Below are positions 31,645-42,872 of a stretch of 64,000 nucleotides of DNA, piece after piece. The translations under genes were made by a program, and so were the position numbers. Each line of letters begins with the position of its first letter. Position 1 is the stretch's first letter. The notes under the pieces were generated by a model. That model saw only the letters and a list, made by a program, of their open reading frames with translations. It had not been told where the DNA came from and made no database searches. Location: NCBI GenBank assembly GCA_016800925.1, contig JABCPU010000250.1, positions 36,808 to 100,807 on the forward strand, given 5' to 3'. Source of the stretch: Suillus spraguei (lineage: Eukaryota > Basidiomycota > Agaricomycetes > Boletales > Suillaceae).

Positions 31645-32413
31645 TATTAAGACTGTACTCAAGGGTAGAGAGATCCGAAGGGCTTTGGCCTCAGTTCGTG
31701 CACTGTGCCCCTTTCTCGAGTAATGCCCCTTATTTCAGGGAGGAGTTATTCGTCCGAAGACCCGGAAGGAGTAGCGTGACGGATCTGGGTGTCCGAAGGT
31801 ATCAGATATGATACATCCAAAGGTTATTTGGAACGTAAGGAGAGGACAGAGATTAAGGCTAGTTTTGGAACGAGTTCCTAACTAGAAACTAACGGAGGTA
31901 GACTATCCGAAGATAGAGTCGGAGATATAGACTATAGGAATCAATCCTAAGTCTCGGAAGGTGACTTAAAGCGGAAACTGGCTTAAGTCCAGAGGAAACA
32001 GAATGAGTAGAATCTAAGATGATATTCGAACTAAGGTTCTACGGAGATCTACAAGTGGTTTATATACTGTAAGTATCTAAGACAGATAATCAGCAAGTCC
32101 GGGACCGAGGGCTATGTACGAAGTGTAACAGAAGTCTATTAGTTAATGCACAGCAGATCAGTAAGCATGAATCGGAAATGAACACAGGAAACGGATCAGT
32201 AACACAGGACAGAAATATAAACAGCCGGAGTACCGGAAGCAGGAGGAATGACGAAAGGAGATAGACGCAGATATACACAAGGGAGTTAAGGTGCGAGAAG
32301 TGAGTACATTCGGATGGGTGGTTTGGACAGGATCTGTGGACCGGACGGATATGGAAATGATCAGATCTGGTCGGATATGGTCGGATCTGAGATTAGAAGT
32401 ATGGTATATGACA
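31645..32413 (-). repeat. LTR-A, 3' LTR of A2
   Basis: 769 bp; the outer end reads TATTAAGAC rather than TGTTAAGAC, and the inner end TATATGACA abuts the polypurine tract. Confidence 0.9.
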
Positions 32414-32426
32414 GTATCCCCCCTTA
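32414..32426 (-). promoter_or_regulatory. Polypurine tract of A2
   Basis: On the minus strand AAGGGGGGATAC directly precedes TGTCATATACC of the 3' LTR. Matches the tract in A1 (2851-2862). Confidence 0.82.
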
Positions 32427-32607
32427 GGGCCGAACCCCTGAGGCACAAGAAGCGTCGATCCGGATCGGACAAGATTAATGCGAGACGATGGGGAAGTTTG
32501 ATGGTTGTAGTGCTGAGTCTGTAATCCGACAGATATACGGACGTCAGATGTCCGAAATGATTCCTACCCCCACTTCATATCCTTGTTAACAAAACTTGTC
32601 TCCAAAC

Positions 32608-33621
32608 ATGTCTGGAAAGAAATCCGATGCCCCTAAGTCTGCTGCTGACCTTGTGGTGGATCTGGAACAGCAACTGGCTGCTGCTAAGGCTGCAGCAGAA
32701 GCCAAGGCGGAGCGGAAGCGGAAAGAGGCGGAGGAGCGGAAAAGGCAGGAGGAGTTGAAGCAGATTGAGTTGGCGGAGATCCAGAGGGAAATGGAGGAAA
32801 AGAGGCAGAGAGCACTGATTGAGGCTCGGGTGAGTGCTGTGGACTCTTCCAGATCCGGATATTAATGGATTGGCAAAGGCCAAGGCTGCTCCTGCGTCTG
32901 GAGCAAAGGATGGGTACTGCTCCTGTTGCGTCACTAAGGACCAGATGTGCCAATGGGGTGATGCTGAGAAGAATGCCATGGTAAGTCGTCCGAAAAACTT
33001 CAGATCCGCTGATTACGACGTTCATAGATTAAGTCCTGTGACGTCTGCCGGAAGGACAAGGCCACTTGTCCTGGAAGGCCCGGATTCGTTAAGGGGCCCA
33101 AGGGCCGGAAGAGGCAGCGTCCTGCTGGTACTCCGTCTCTGAAGGGCAAAGGCAAGCGCCATCAGAGGAGTCCTACTCCGGATGTGGCGGACGCGGATGT
33201 CTTCTCTAATCCAGTCACTATCGAAGGTACGGATGAGGATGTTGTGGAGTATGATGATCAGGCTTGGGTGGCCGCTGCTAATGGCATCATTGCTGAGTTG
33301 GCGCGGACCAATGGACTTCTCCAAGATGGTATTGCGGTGGCGGAAGGGAGTCGGATTGCCATGGAGCAGATGAGCTCTACCATGGAGGCCTTCCTCCAGC
33401 AACAGAGGGAATTCCAGGCCCTGCTCATTGAGGAAATCCGGACTGGATTTAGGCTTTCCGTTTCTGGCGGATCTGACAAGGATGGCGCTGGTGAGGAGAT
33501 TGGGGAGGAGGTGGTGGATGAGAATGGAGGAAAGATGGCGGATGGGACTGGGGAAGAGATGGCGGATGGGACTGGGGAGGAGACTGGGGGTGCCGGAGGT
33601 GAAATGGAGACTGGTGCTTAG
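32608..33621 (+). CDS. Antisense zinc-cluster protein gene of chromovirus A (305 aa, three exons)
   Basis: Exons 32608-32829, 32879-32980, 33028-33621; introns of 49 and 47 bp with GT-AG borders, both phase 0. Residues about 12-72 form a charged coiled coil (DLEQQLAAAKAAAEAK, RQEELKQIELAEI). Residues about 87-125 carry CX2CX6C-X13-CX2CX6C (CSCCVTKDQMC and CDVCRKDKATC); spacing and the second half resemble fungal Zn2Cys6 DNA-binding clusters. Then come a basic nuclear-localisation-like stretch (GRKRQR), an acidic region, a helix (MEAFLQQQREFQALLIEE) and a Gly/Glu repeat tail. The gene runs opposite to gag-pol; its stop is 58 bp from the pol stop (33679). Transcription would start near the 3' LTR. 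I infer a nuclear DNA-binding role; the function is unknown. Confidence 0.85.
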
Positions 33622-33678
33622 TCCAGATCCGGATTTCCGCTACTGCCCTCAATGTACTTATATTTCATTATGTACTTT

Positions 33679-36600
33679 TCAAGCAATGGGACCAGGCTTG
33701 TCCGGATATGCTGAGTGGAAATCCGCTACGAGATCCAATGCATTTCCGAGTTCTGTGGCCAGTAACCAGGAAGTTTCTTCGTCCGTTCCTTCGTATCCGG
33801 ACCAACGGACGAGGTATAGAAGCTGGCAGTGGTGCCTACGACGGTCCAGTTTAGAGTCCAGGATTTCGGATATCTCGTACTCTGGTTCTCCGTGACTTCG
33901 ACTGGTGGCAGAGGAGGTTGGATGCGATTAGGAATGGTGTTCGGAACTGCTGGCTCTCACTGCGAGACATGGAAAACAGGATGTACGGAACGCATAGAAT
34001 CCGGAAGTCGGATGGCGAAGGAATGAGTACCCGGGCGGGATATAATTTCGAATGGTCCCAAATTCTTTTCCGAAAGTTTCTTCGACGGACGAGTGGAGCG
34101 GAAGTACTTGGCTTTGACAAAGACTTGTTCTCCAATCCGGAAGTCTGGAGCAGGCTGTCTTTTAGCATCCGCAGGTCCTTGATAGCGTTTCTGAGCTTCG
34201 GACATCTCATCTCGGAGGAACTGGTGAAGTTTGTTAAGGTCTAGGGCATATTCCTGGGCACGGATGGAGGATAGGTTGCGTTCCGGATGGATGGAAATGT
34301 TCGGATGATAACCTTTATTGGCGAAGAAAGGTGAAACTCTGGTAGTGGCACTCGGAGCGTTATTGTATGCGAACTCTGCGAGGGGCAGTAGCTCGGACCA
34401 GTTGTCCTGTTGATAGTTGCAGTAGATCCAGAGGTACTGTTCCAGCGTTTGGTTGGCACATTCTGTTTGTCCGTCCCCTTGGGGATGATATCCGGATGTG
34501 AAGTGTAGGACCATGTCCAATGCCTTTCCTAAGGAATGGAAGAAGTGGGATACAAACTCTGTTCCTCGATCTGAGGTTACATGGGATGGGACTCCATGCT
34601 TAGAGAAGACATGGAGGAGAAATAGGCGGGTGAGATCAGGAGAAGTAATGGTGTCGTGGGTCGGGACGAATATGGCTTGCTTGGATAAGCGATCTATGAT
34701 GACGAGGATGGCTGTAAAGCCGGATGAGTCCGGAAGTTGTTCAATGAAATCCATAGAGATGGAATTCCATGGTTTTTCTGGGACGGGAAGTTGCTTGAGT
34801 AGTCCATAGGGCTTATGTCTCGGAACTTTGGCTCGGGCGCAGGATGTGCAGGATCTGACATATCTTTGACAAAGGCTCATACTCTGGGCCAGGTATAGTT
34901 GCGTCGGATGAGCTCGAGAGTACGATTCTGTCCAAAATGTCCGGATAGGGGGTGGTCATGGCAATTCCGGAGGATGCGAAGTCGTAGATCATTGGTATCC
35001 GGAACGTAGATGCGGTTGTCACAACAAAGGAATCCACCATCGTCTATTGTCCATCTCGGATCTGAAGGAACCGGAAAATGTGTTTGTGCAATGGGGTCAT
35101 TAGGGAGTGCTATCAGAATGTCTTTCCGGAGGTGTTCGGTGTCCATAAGAACAGCTGCTCTAAGGACCGGAGTTGCTAAAATGGAAGCTCGTAGGGATGA
35201 AGCTAATTGTTCCGAAGCAAATATTGGACAGAGGTTGTGAGGGTTAATCTGAGTGTAGTCCTTATCCCCCTCTTTAGGGTAGACGTCCCATCGTCTAGTG
35301 AGGGAATCTGGCTTGACTCCGAGTCTTCCAGGACGGTAACGGATAACGAGGTTGAACTGATGGAGGAACTCGGACCAGCGGGCCTGACGACGGGATAGCA
35401 GTTTGGTGATAGAGAAATACTCAAGGTTCTTGTGGTCCGTGACAACATCTATAGGCTCGGACGAGCCTTCTAGGTAATGGCCCAGGTTCGGAACGCAGCA
35501 TAGATGGCTAGTAGTTCCTTATCATGGACATCATAGTTGAGTTCTGCACCGGACAGTGTCCGGGAGTAAAATGCCACCGGACAAAGTTCCGAGTCTGGGC
35601 ACACAATGGATAGTATTCCAGCGATAGCATAATCCGAGGCATCAGTTTCCACACTATAGGAACATTCGGAATCCAATGCATTAGCACCGGAGCGGACGTG
35701 AAGGCTTTCTTGAGTGCATTAAATGATTTCCGGCATTCCTCGGAAAAGTCCCAAGTGATGCCCTTGCGAGTGAGTTGAGTAAGGGGAACCACATATCCGA
35801 GTAGTTGAAGATGAAACGACGATAGAAATTAGCGAATCTGAGGAAGGATTGGATGTCCTTGACTTTCCGAGGTTCTGGCCAGTCTATGATAGACTGGATT
35901 TTCTCGGACGACATTGTCAAGCCATCCGGAGATAGGAGTAACCAAGATATTCGATGGAGGATGAATGGAATTCACATTTCTCGGGTTTGGCATATAGTCG
36001 GTGTTTACGGAGACGTCGTAAAACTTCTCGAACATGTTCCTTATGACTTGCAAGGTCTTGGGAATAGATAAGGATGTCATCCAGATATACAACAACACAT
36101 ACGTCCAGCATATCGGCAAACACGCTATTGACAAAGCGCTGGAAAGCTGCCGGAGCATTCGTGAGGCCTTCCGGCATCACCAACCATTCATAGGAGCCAT
36201 AGCGCGTACGGAAGGAAGTCTTCCACTCGTCTCCTTCTGTTATCCGGACGAGGTGATATGCAGATCGGAGATCAATTTTGGTATAAACTTTAGCGGCTCG
36301 GGGAGTCTAGAGGTCAGCAATGAGGGGTAACGGATATCGTCTTTCTTGGTGATGTGGTTAAGGCCGCGGAAATCCACACAAAGGCGGAGGGATCCATCCT
36401 TCTTTTTGACAAATAGGACGGGGGCTCCGTGGGGAGAAGATGAGGAACGGAGGAGTCCGGACGAGATGTTTTCATCAAGGAACTTCGGAGGGCCTCAAGC
36501 TCTACCGGAGAAAGAGAGTATATGGTTCCGAGAGGCGGACTAGCCCCTTCTTCCAACTCAATCTTGAGATCGTAGGGTCGATGAGGGGGAAGTTGTCCGG

Positions 36601-37200
36601 CTTTGCCTTTGTCGAAGACATCCGCAATTCGTGGTATCGGAAGGGATTCTGGAGAGGTCTGGAGGATCGGATGATATGGATGCGGATCGAAGATTTACTT
36701 CGGAGGGACGGAGGTAGATGCTGAACTGAGTAGATCCTTCTAACTTGCAGGCACGGCAAAAGGCCACTGCGTTTATCAACGATATGTTAGGGACTGAAGT
36801 ACCAGCGGAGGTTCGGATTTGGTCAGAGGCGGAGTCTCTGCCACAGATGGGTGCTCTGAGCAACGGAGATATTGGAGGGGAGGAATCTTCCTTGGGTGGA
36901 ATACCCGAAGGTAACGGAGGCGTCGGATTGGATTTTCCTGCCATGGATCGGTGTGTCCGGAGGCAGCGGTGATGCGGATGGGGTTAATGGCACTCCTGTT
37001 CAGTAGTTGGAACTCGATGCTGCCCAATACCCAGTCAATCAACGGATTGTGTCGGGTGAGCCAGCTATATCGAGAACGATATAACATGAGGAATCCAAAG
37101 GGGTGACGTAGAACGTGTCGGAAGTGATTACACCGGAGGAGAATCGGACGGATAAGTTTATGGCTTCGACAATATTGTTATTGCATGTACCATCAAATAA
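33679..37200 (-). pseudogene. Pol of chromovirus A2 (protease to chromodomain), frameshifted
   Basis: Minus-strand order: weak protease region (about 37180-37000), RT with [19 protein letters not shown] and [15 protein letters not shown] (36430-36330), polymerase box [12 protein letters not shown] (about 36090), RNase [13 protein letters not shown] (about 35650), integrase HDHPLSGHFG zinc part (34990), and DDE core DFIEQLPDSSGF, VTSDRGTEFVS, GYHPQGDGQTE (34750-34470). A chromodomain YEISEILDSKLDRR...YLVRWSGYEGTDEETSWL follows (33890-33760), with stop at 33679. Catalytic residues look intact, but single-base shifts break the frame, for instance before the chromodomain near 33897. Chromodomains are thought to steer integration to marked chromatin. 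Confidence 0.85.
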
Positions 37201-37454
37201 ACGGAGTGGAAGCGGAGGAATCTGATAGGTAGAATTTTATGTTCTCGGACGAAATCAGTGTCTATGAAGCAGTGGGAGGAACCACAGTCTATGAGGGCCG
37301 GAAAGTCAGATATATTGGAGAAAGACGGAAGAGAGACATATGGACACAGAGAGTTCGGATCAGGAAGAGTTACAGCATTGAGTCGTAGTTCCGTTGCACG
37401 GGTTGGGCCAATGCGACCCTCATCCCTACGGAGTCAGGAGGGTCGCGGACTAAT

Positions 37455-38733
37455 TTTTGCCTCATCCGAGGCTTCCGTTCGTTTCCGGAGTGAGCACGGT
37501 AGCGCGGCCTTTGGCAGCGCGCGAAGTGGATTTGGTGCATTCCCGGGCAGTGTGACCAGGTCCGCCGCAGAACATACAGAGCCTTTTGTCAATACGCCTC
37601 TGACGCTCCTGGGTGGTTAGCTTTCCGTCCGCACCAACAACGCTAGGAAGATCCGAAACTTTCGGGGCAGAGGAGGTTGTGGAGGATGTGGGTTTATTGA
37701 ATTTGGGCGTATCGGATCCGGATGAGTTGGAGTTGTCCAGTCGGATGTTGACTGCCTGGGAGGATTGGAAGAGGTGGTTCTACTCTCTCGGGTGACTTCC
37801 CCCTCCGTTCCCAGTAACGGCGTCGATGGTCTGGGCGAGAGTCTTGAACTCCGAAAGGGTAGTGGGCTTACCCATGCGACTAATCTCATCTTTGATTCGG
37901 GCCGGAAGTCCATTGTAGAATTGGCGTCGTAGGCTCCGTCTCCCCATTCGCGTACTTGGGAGGCAAGTCGCTGGAATTCTACAACGTACTTGTTGATGCT
38001 TGTCCGTCACGCATGTGGAGTTGTTCTAACTGCATCTCTGCGTCTCCGGAGGGATCGTGTGGTCCGAAATTGGTTTGGAGCTCGAGCATGAACTCAGAGT
38101 AGTCATCCATCCAGTCCGGACTGGTTGCTATATCCGTCCGAAAGGAGATCCGGTTCAAACCACTCGAGAGCCATACCCTTAAGGTAGGATTGGGCAAAAT
38201 TGACTTTAGCGCGTCCGGAACGGAAAGCGCTAGGTTTGCTCTGGAAGTTGAGCTCACATTGGACGAAGAATGCCCGGAGCTTGCGAGGTTCGGACCCATC
38301 GAAGGTATCTGGCTCACGGATTTTGACTTTGCTATCATCCGAGGTGGGGGTGCGACGGCTACTGCGAGCGAGGTGATTAATGGCTACGGATAGTTGGGCT
38401 AGGACCCGGTCCTGAGGGCTCAGGTGGATTTTATCTTCTTCGTCATCCAGGTCCTCATTGTCCGGATCATCAACTTCATCATCTGGTGGGTTACTGCGCA
38501 GCTCATCATCAAAGTGAATGGTCGGGCGAATTGGAGTCTGGGTTATCCGGTTCCGAGTTGGTGTTATCGGATCCGGTCTGGCTTGACGAGCAGAAATACT
38601 TTGACCTATGTCGCTCATGCTTGCGCGGCGTTGAGAGAAACTGGTGAATGTTTGGACGATGGGTGTGGGATCTCGTTGGATCGGACCAAGTCCGGCTCCT
38701 CGGAGAGTGTTTTGAGTTTTACGGGGAGGCATG
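37455..38733 (-). pseudogene. Gag of chromovirus A2, frameshifted
   Basis: Begins MPPRKTQNTLRGAG at 38733, 48 bp inside the 5' LTR. An acidic N-terminal part is followed by the retrotransposon-gag core EPDTFDGSEPRKLRAFF and SYLKGMALEWFEPDL. After shifts it continues with YSEFMLELQTNFGPHDPSGD (about 38100) and FYNGLPARIKDEI (37920), and ends in a zinc knuckle CMFCGGPGHTAREC (near 37560). Confidence 0.82.
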
Positions 38734-38768
38734 ATATGGAATGGTTTAAAAGTTACTCGAAAGGTTTG

Positions 38769-38780
38769 AGTTGAATATAC
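38769..38780 (-). promoter_or_regulatory. Candidate self-priming primer-binding site of A2
   Basis: On the minus strand the bases just after the 5' LTR read GTATATTCAACT. Apart from one missing G this is the reverse complement of AGTTCGAATAT in the LTR, which lies about 35 nt after TATATAAACC. No tRNA-end-like TGG is seen. Confidence 0.5.
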
Positions 38781-39534
38781 TGTTAAGACTGTACTCAAGG
38801 GTAGAGAGATCCAAGGGCTTTGGCCTCAGTTCGTGCACTGTGCCCCTTTCTCGATAATGCCCCTTATTTCAGGGAGGAGTTATTCGTCCGAAGACCCGGA
38901 AGGAGTTGCGTGACGGATCCGGGTGTCTGAAGGTATCGGATATGATACATCCAAGGTTATTCGGAACGTAAGGAGAGGACAGAGATTAAGGCTAGTTTTG
39001 GAACGAGTTCCTAACTAGAAACTAACGGAGTAGACTATCCGAAGATAGAGTCGGAGATATAGACTATAGGAATCAATCCTAAGTCTCGGAAGGTGACTTA
39101 AAGCGGAAAGTGGCTTAAGTCCGGAGAACAGAATGAGTAGAATCTAAGATGATATTCGAACTAAGGTTCTACGAGATCTACAAGTGGTTTATATACTGTA
39201 AGTATCTAAGACGATAATCAGCAAGTCGGGACCGAGGGCTATGTAGAAGTGTAACGGAAGTCTATTAGTTAATGCACAGCGGATCAGTAAGCATGAATCA
39301 GAAATGAACACAGGAAACGGATCAGTAACACAGGACGGAAATATAAACAGCCGATACCGAAGCAGGAGAATGACGAAAGGAGATAGACGCAGATATACAC
39401 AAGGGAGTTAAGGTGCGAGAAGTGAGTACATTCGGATGGGTGGTCCGGACAGGATCTGTGGACCGGACGGATATGGAAAGATCGGATCTGGACGGATATG
39501 ATCGGATCTGAGATTAAAGTATGGTTTTATGACA
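38781..39534 (-). repeat. LTR-A, 5' LTR of A2
   Basis: 754 bp, TGTTAAGACTG...GGTTTTATGACA. Compared with the 3' LTR it lacks about a dozen single bases, mostly in doublets (for example TCCAAGGG for TCCGAAGGG, ACGAGATC for ACGGAGATC), while substitutions are few. TATA box on the minus strand at about 39195-39186; predicted RNA start near 39162. Confidence 0.88.
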
Positions 39535-39982
39535 TAGAAGATAACTAGAGTTGGAAGTAAACTCAAGTCTGGAGGAACAGAATGAGCAGAATCTAAGATG
39601 ATATTTTGAACTAAAGGTTCTACAGAGATTTACCACTGTTTATATATACTGTAAGTAACTAGAACAATAATCAATGAGTTCGGGACTGAGGGCTATGTAT
39701 GAAGTATAAGAGAGTCTATTAGTTAATGCACAGCGGATCAATAAGCACGAGCGGAAATGAGACATAGGTAATGGATCAATAAGTGGAAGGAAATATACAT
39801 AGCCAGAATACTGGAGACAGGAGGGTTTGCCGAAAGGAGATAGACACAGATGTCCACAAGGGAGTTAGAGTGCAAGAAGTAGGGACCTTTGGATGGGTGA
39901 TCTGGACAGTATCTGTGGACCGGATGGAAGTAGGATCAATCAGATTGGATTGGATCTGAGATCAGAAGTATGGTATATGACA
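39535..39982 (-). repeat. Truncated older LTR-A copy beside A2
   Basis: It starts in mid-LTR (TAGAAGATAACTAGAG) and ends properly with GTATGGTATATGACA. Many differences from A2's LTRs mark it as older. The abrupt junction with A2 suggests LTR-LTR recombination. Confidence 0.8.
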
Positions 39983-40979
39983 GCAAGCCTGTCTCAATAA
40001 GCCTCATAACTTGCTCAAATCTTGACTGCTTGACAAATTAGGGGCTCAAAATATTTGTATTGATGGGGCCTATGGTTCTAAATTAGTCATAGACCGGTCT
40101 TTGAGCAGACCAGTCCAAAACCCGGTCTGGTCTTTTGAAATCACACAAAAATGTGGTTGCAATGATTTCAGTTGCAGTTGCCTTCACCCTGGAATATAAA
40201 AGACTGGTCCTGGTCCATTTGCCTCCAAAAGGGGCCAAAAGACCGGATTAGACCAGTCTTTAAACTCTATCAGTCAAAGAGGGCAGACAAGATGGAGACA
40301 AGGCTGGAGACTTGCAGACAGAAAATGTAGTATTCTGTTCTGTTCTTTGTGGCAAAAAATTGACCATCTGCTTGGAAATAGAGATATCTATTATTAATAC
40401 TGTTGTTACAAATGAAAATGAGCAGCCTTACCTGTCTTCTATGTTACCTGTAGAAGCTGAGGTCATTTCCAAGCTGCAGCACTGATTTAAGGATCATGTT
40501 GGACAACCTTCAATAACAATGAGCTGTCTGCTCTATTTCTTGGCCCTAATCATCACCTCAAGGCTGCTGATTCCAGCAGCCTGTGATGCATGATTCATGT
40601 AAGGAAGTCTTTGATGAAGAAGATCTCATTGCCATACATGGGATACAATGGCAACAGAATTGACAGATCCACCTTAATCTGAGTCTGAAGCATTACCAGC
40701 CTGTCCTGAGGCTATAGTACTACTCATGGTCCAGTGCTACATCCAATAATGACTTGGAGACGAGATTCTAATAGTGTTGAAAGTGATCAGAGTAAGCGAT
40801 GACAGTGATTGGAGTAGTGATGGCAGTGATCAGGGTAGTCATGGTGATGATGGTGATAAGGTGGGTGTATGAGACCACATTGGGAACTGCGCTATTGGAG
40901 TAGTGGATGGTGGTGATAAGGTGGCACATGAAACTTACCATTGGGAACTGCACTGCCCCCCAACCATTGAGGCTGTGAA
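39983..40979. other. Gene-free segment with short inverted words
   Basis: No gene seen. Between 40090 and 40265 related words recur in both orientations (AGACCGGTCT, GACCAGTCC, GACCGGATTAGACCAGTC), like a small hairpin-type repeat. From 40770 to 40930 there is a GTGATGGTGATAAGGTGG-like low-complexity stretch. Confidence 0.4.
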
Positions 40980-42712
40980 AAAGCATTAGTGGACCTCCAA
41001 AACCTGCTCAAACACAAGAGGAAGGATATACAGGCTATCTAGACCCTAAACTCAACCCTGTCCCCTTCAGTTAATGAAGGACTTCCCTGTCCTATTTACC
41101 AACCTCAAATAACACTTTAAACTGAGGCAAGGCAGCCTGCAAACTGCATGTCAACTTGAAAGAGGTGAATATCTTGCATGCTGCTCTGTCATTGGAACAA
41201 AAGGCATATATCCAAGATTGGAAAAAATTACCTCTACACCAGCAAAACCATGCATCTCACACATTGAAGATGAGGAACTAGTGGCTGAAATCAAGTTGCA
41301 CCTGCAGAGTTTGGGAAATATATTGATGCACTGGATATTGTACACTATCTTAATGATTCCATTGTGCTGAATTGCCATGGTTTCAAGAAATTAGTCTCCA
41401 TAAGGACTGCTCAGCGATGGCTTCAGAAATTGGGCTTATCAGTGGAAAAAAAAGAAGAGGGGCCAGTATTTTGATGGTCATGAATGTGACAATGTCATCC
41501 ATTATTGCCAAAATGTATTTCTGCCTGCATAGGGAAGCATTGAGTCATCTACGAACATGGAAACAGGATGACTGATGACCTCACCTGTGAAGACTCCCCC
41601 CTCCCAGAATCTACTACCTGCCATATTGTTGTTTGGTTTCATGATGAATTAACATTCTATGCAAATGATTGCCACAAAGTTCAATGGGAGCATGTCAAAG
41701 AAGATGTTTTACCCTAGCCAAAAGGGGAAGGTGCTTTGCTGATGGTTGCACACTTCATCTCAGCAGATTATGGCTTCCTTCAGTCTCCAGATGGAAAAAA
41801 AAGTGCACAGGTTCTTCTCAAGGCAGGAAAATCATGCAATGGATATTATTCCAGCAATGAAATTCTAAAGCATGCTGCCCATGCAATGGATCTTCTCAAA
41901 AAAAAATGAAGACCATGTTTTGGTCTTTGATAATGCCACAACACATGTGAAATGTGCTAATGATGCACTATCTGCTTGACATATGCCAAAAAAATCAAAA
42001 ACATGGGCATAGATGTGGCCATAACCAATGACAATGGAAAGCCAGTTATGCGCCCTGATGGCAAACCAGCAAAAAGAAGATTCCAATGGCTCCTGGATGT
42101 CTTCATAATGGTACTCTGCAGCCACTTTATTTCCCTGAAGGCCACCCACAAGCTGGGTGGTTCAAGGGATAAACAAATCTTGCAAGAGTGAGGATATGAC
42201 ACAAAGGGTCTTCTTGCAGGGTGCAAAGGATTCAAATGCAAGGTAGGCCAAAAGGATTGCTGTCATTGCCGAATCCTTTTCAATGAGCCTGATTTTGTCA
42301 ATGTAAAGTCCCCCTAGAAACTAATGTCATGCACAAGGCTTCTTGATGATCTTTTTGCCAAATTTCATTGTAAACTAAATTTTATTGAAATGTGTTGGGG
42401 ATTTGCAAAGAGGGTTTATCAGCTAAATCCCCCCTCTTCAAAAGAGGCAGATCTTGAGTAAAATGTAGTGGCTGCACTGGCTTCAATACCACTGTTAACT
42501 ACGCATTGGTGAGTGGTTTTTGTGCCTGGATTCTTCATTTGTCTTATTTGTTCTTTCCTTGAACAGATTTGCTATGCGATCCTGGAGATTTTTTGGTGCT
42601 TATAATGATGGCCTTGATGGAGCTCAAGCAGCATGGGCTGTGAAGAAGTATTGAGGACATTGGATTTTTTCTGAAGGCTTAATGGCCTCTAATTCAAGGT
42701 AATATGTTATAC
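40980..42712 (+). pseudogene. Agaricomycete DDE transposase-like gene, decayed
   Basis: Plus-strand pieces in changing frames: DLQNLLKHKRKDI, LHLQSLGKYIDALDIVHYL, VSIRTAQRWLQKLGLSVEKK and GQYFDGHECDNVIHYCQNVF (41310-41530), then FHDELTFYAND with the first Asp (41650), DYGFLQSPDGKKSAQVLLKA (41770-41825), VFDNATTH with the second Asp (41920), DGKPAKRRFQWLLD, YFPEGHPQAGWFKG, FHCKLNFIEMCWGFAKR with the Glu (42365-42410), and after an intron-like gap RSWRFFGAYNDGLDGAQAAW. I recognise this as a DDE family (IS630/Tc1-like layout) in many copies in Agaricomycetes. Numerous stops show it is dead. Confidence 0.82.
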
Positions 42713-42872
42713 ATAATCTATATACAGTACATTACCATCATCTTGTCTACTTACTGCACTGCTCTCCTAATTGTGACTCCACACAGTGTTTGCCACTCTG
42801 GCATCATCATCTCATAAGCATGTCACACTGTGGTCACATCATGTGATGTTTGTCAAATTTGCAAGTCGTATA

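Larger units (their letters stand above)
31645..39534 (-). mobile_element. Chromovirus A, near complete copy A2
   Basis: 7.9 kb on the minus strand with two LTRs (38781-39534 and 31645-32413), a primer-site candidate, gag, pol with a C-terminal chromodomain, an antisense zinc-cluster gene (32608-33621, plus strand) and a polypurine tract. No matching target duplication: GATGC on the left, TAGAA on the right, so at least one flank was changed by recombination. Gag and pol contain several frameshifts, some of which may be sequence errors. Confidence 0.9.

Noticed and set aside
33428..33895. 155-codon plus-strand frame overlapping the antisense gene's third exon
   Set aside because: Different frame from the spliced, conserved product; it runs through the antisense strand of the chromodomain.
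40090..40270. Possible hairpin MITE with AGACCGGTCT words
   Set aside because: Inverted words are short and their order does not give clean terminal repeats or target duplications.
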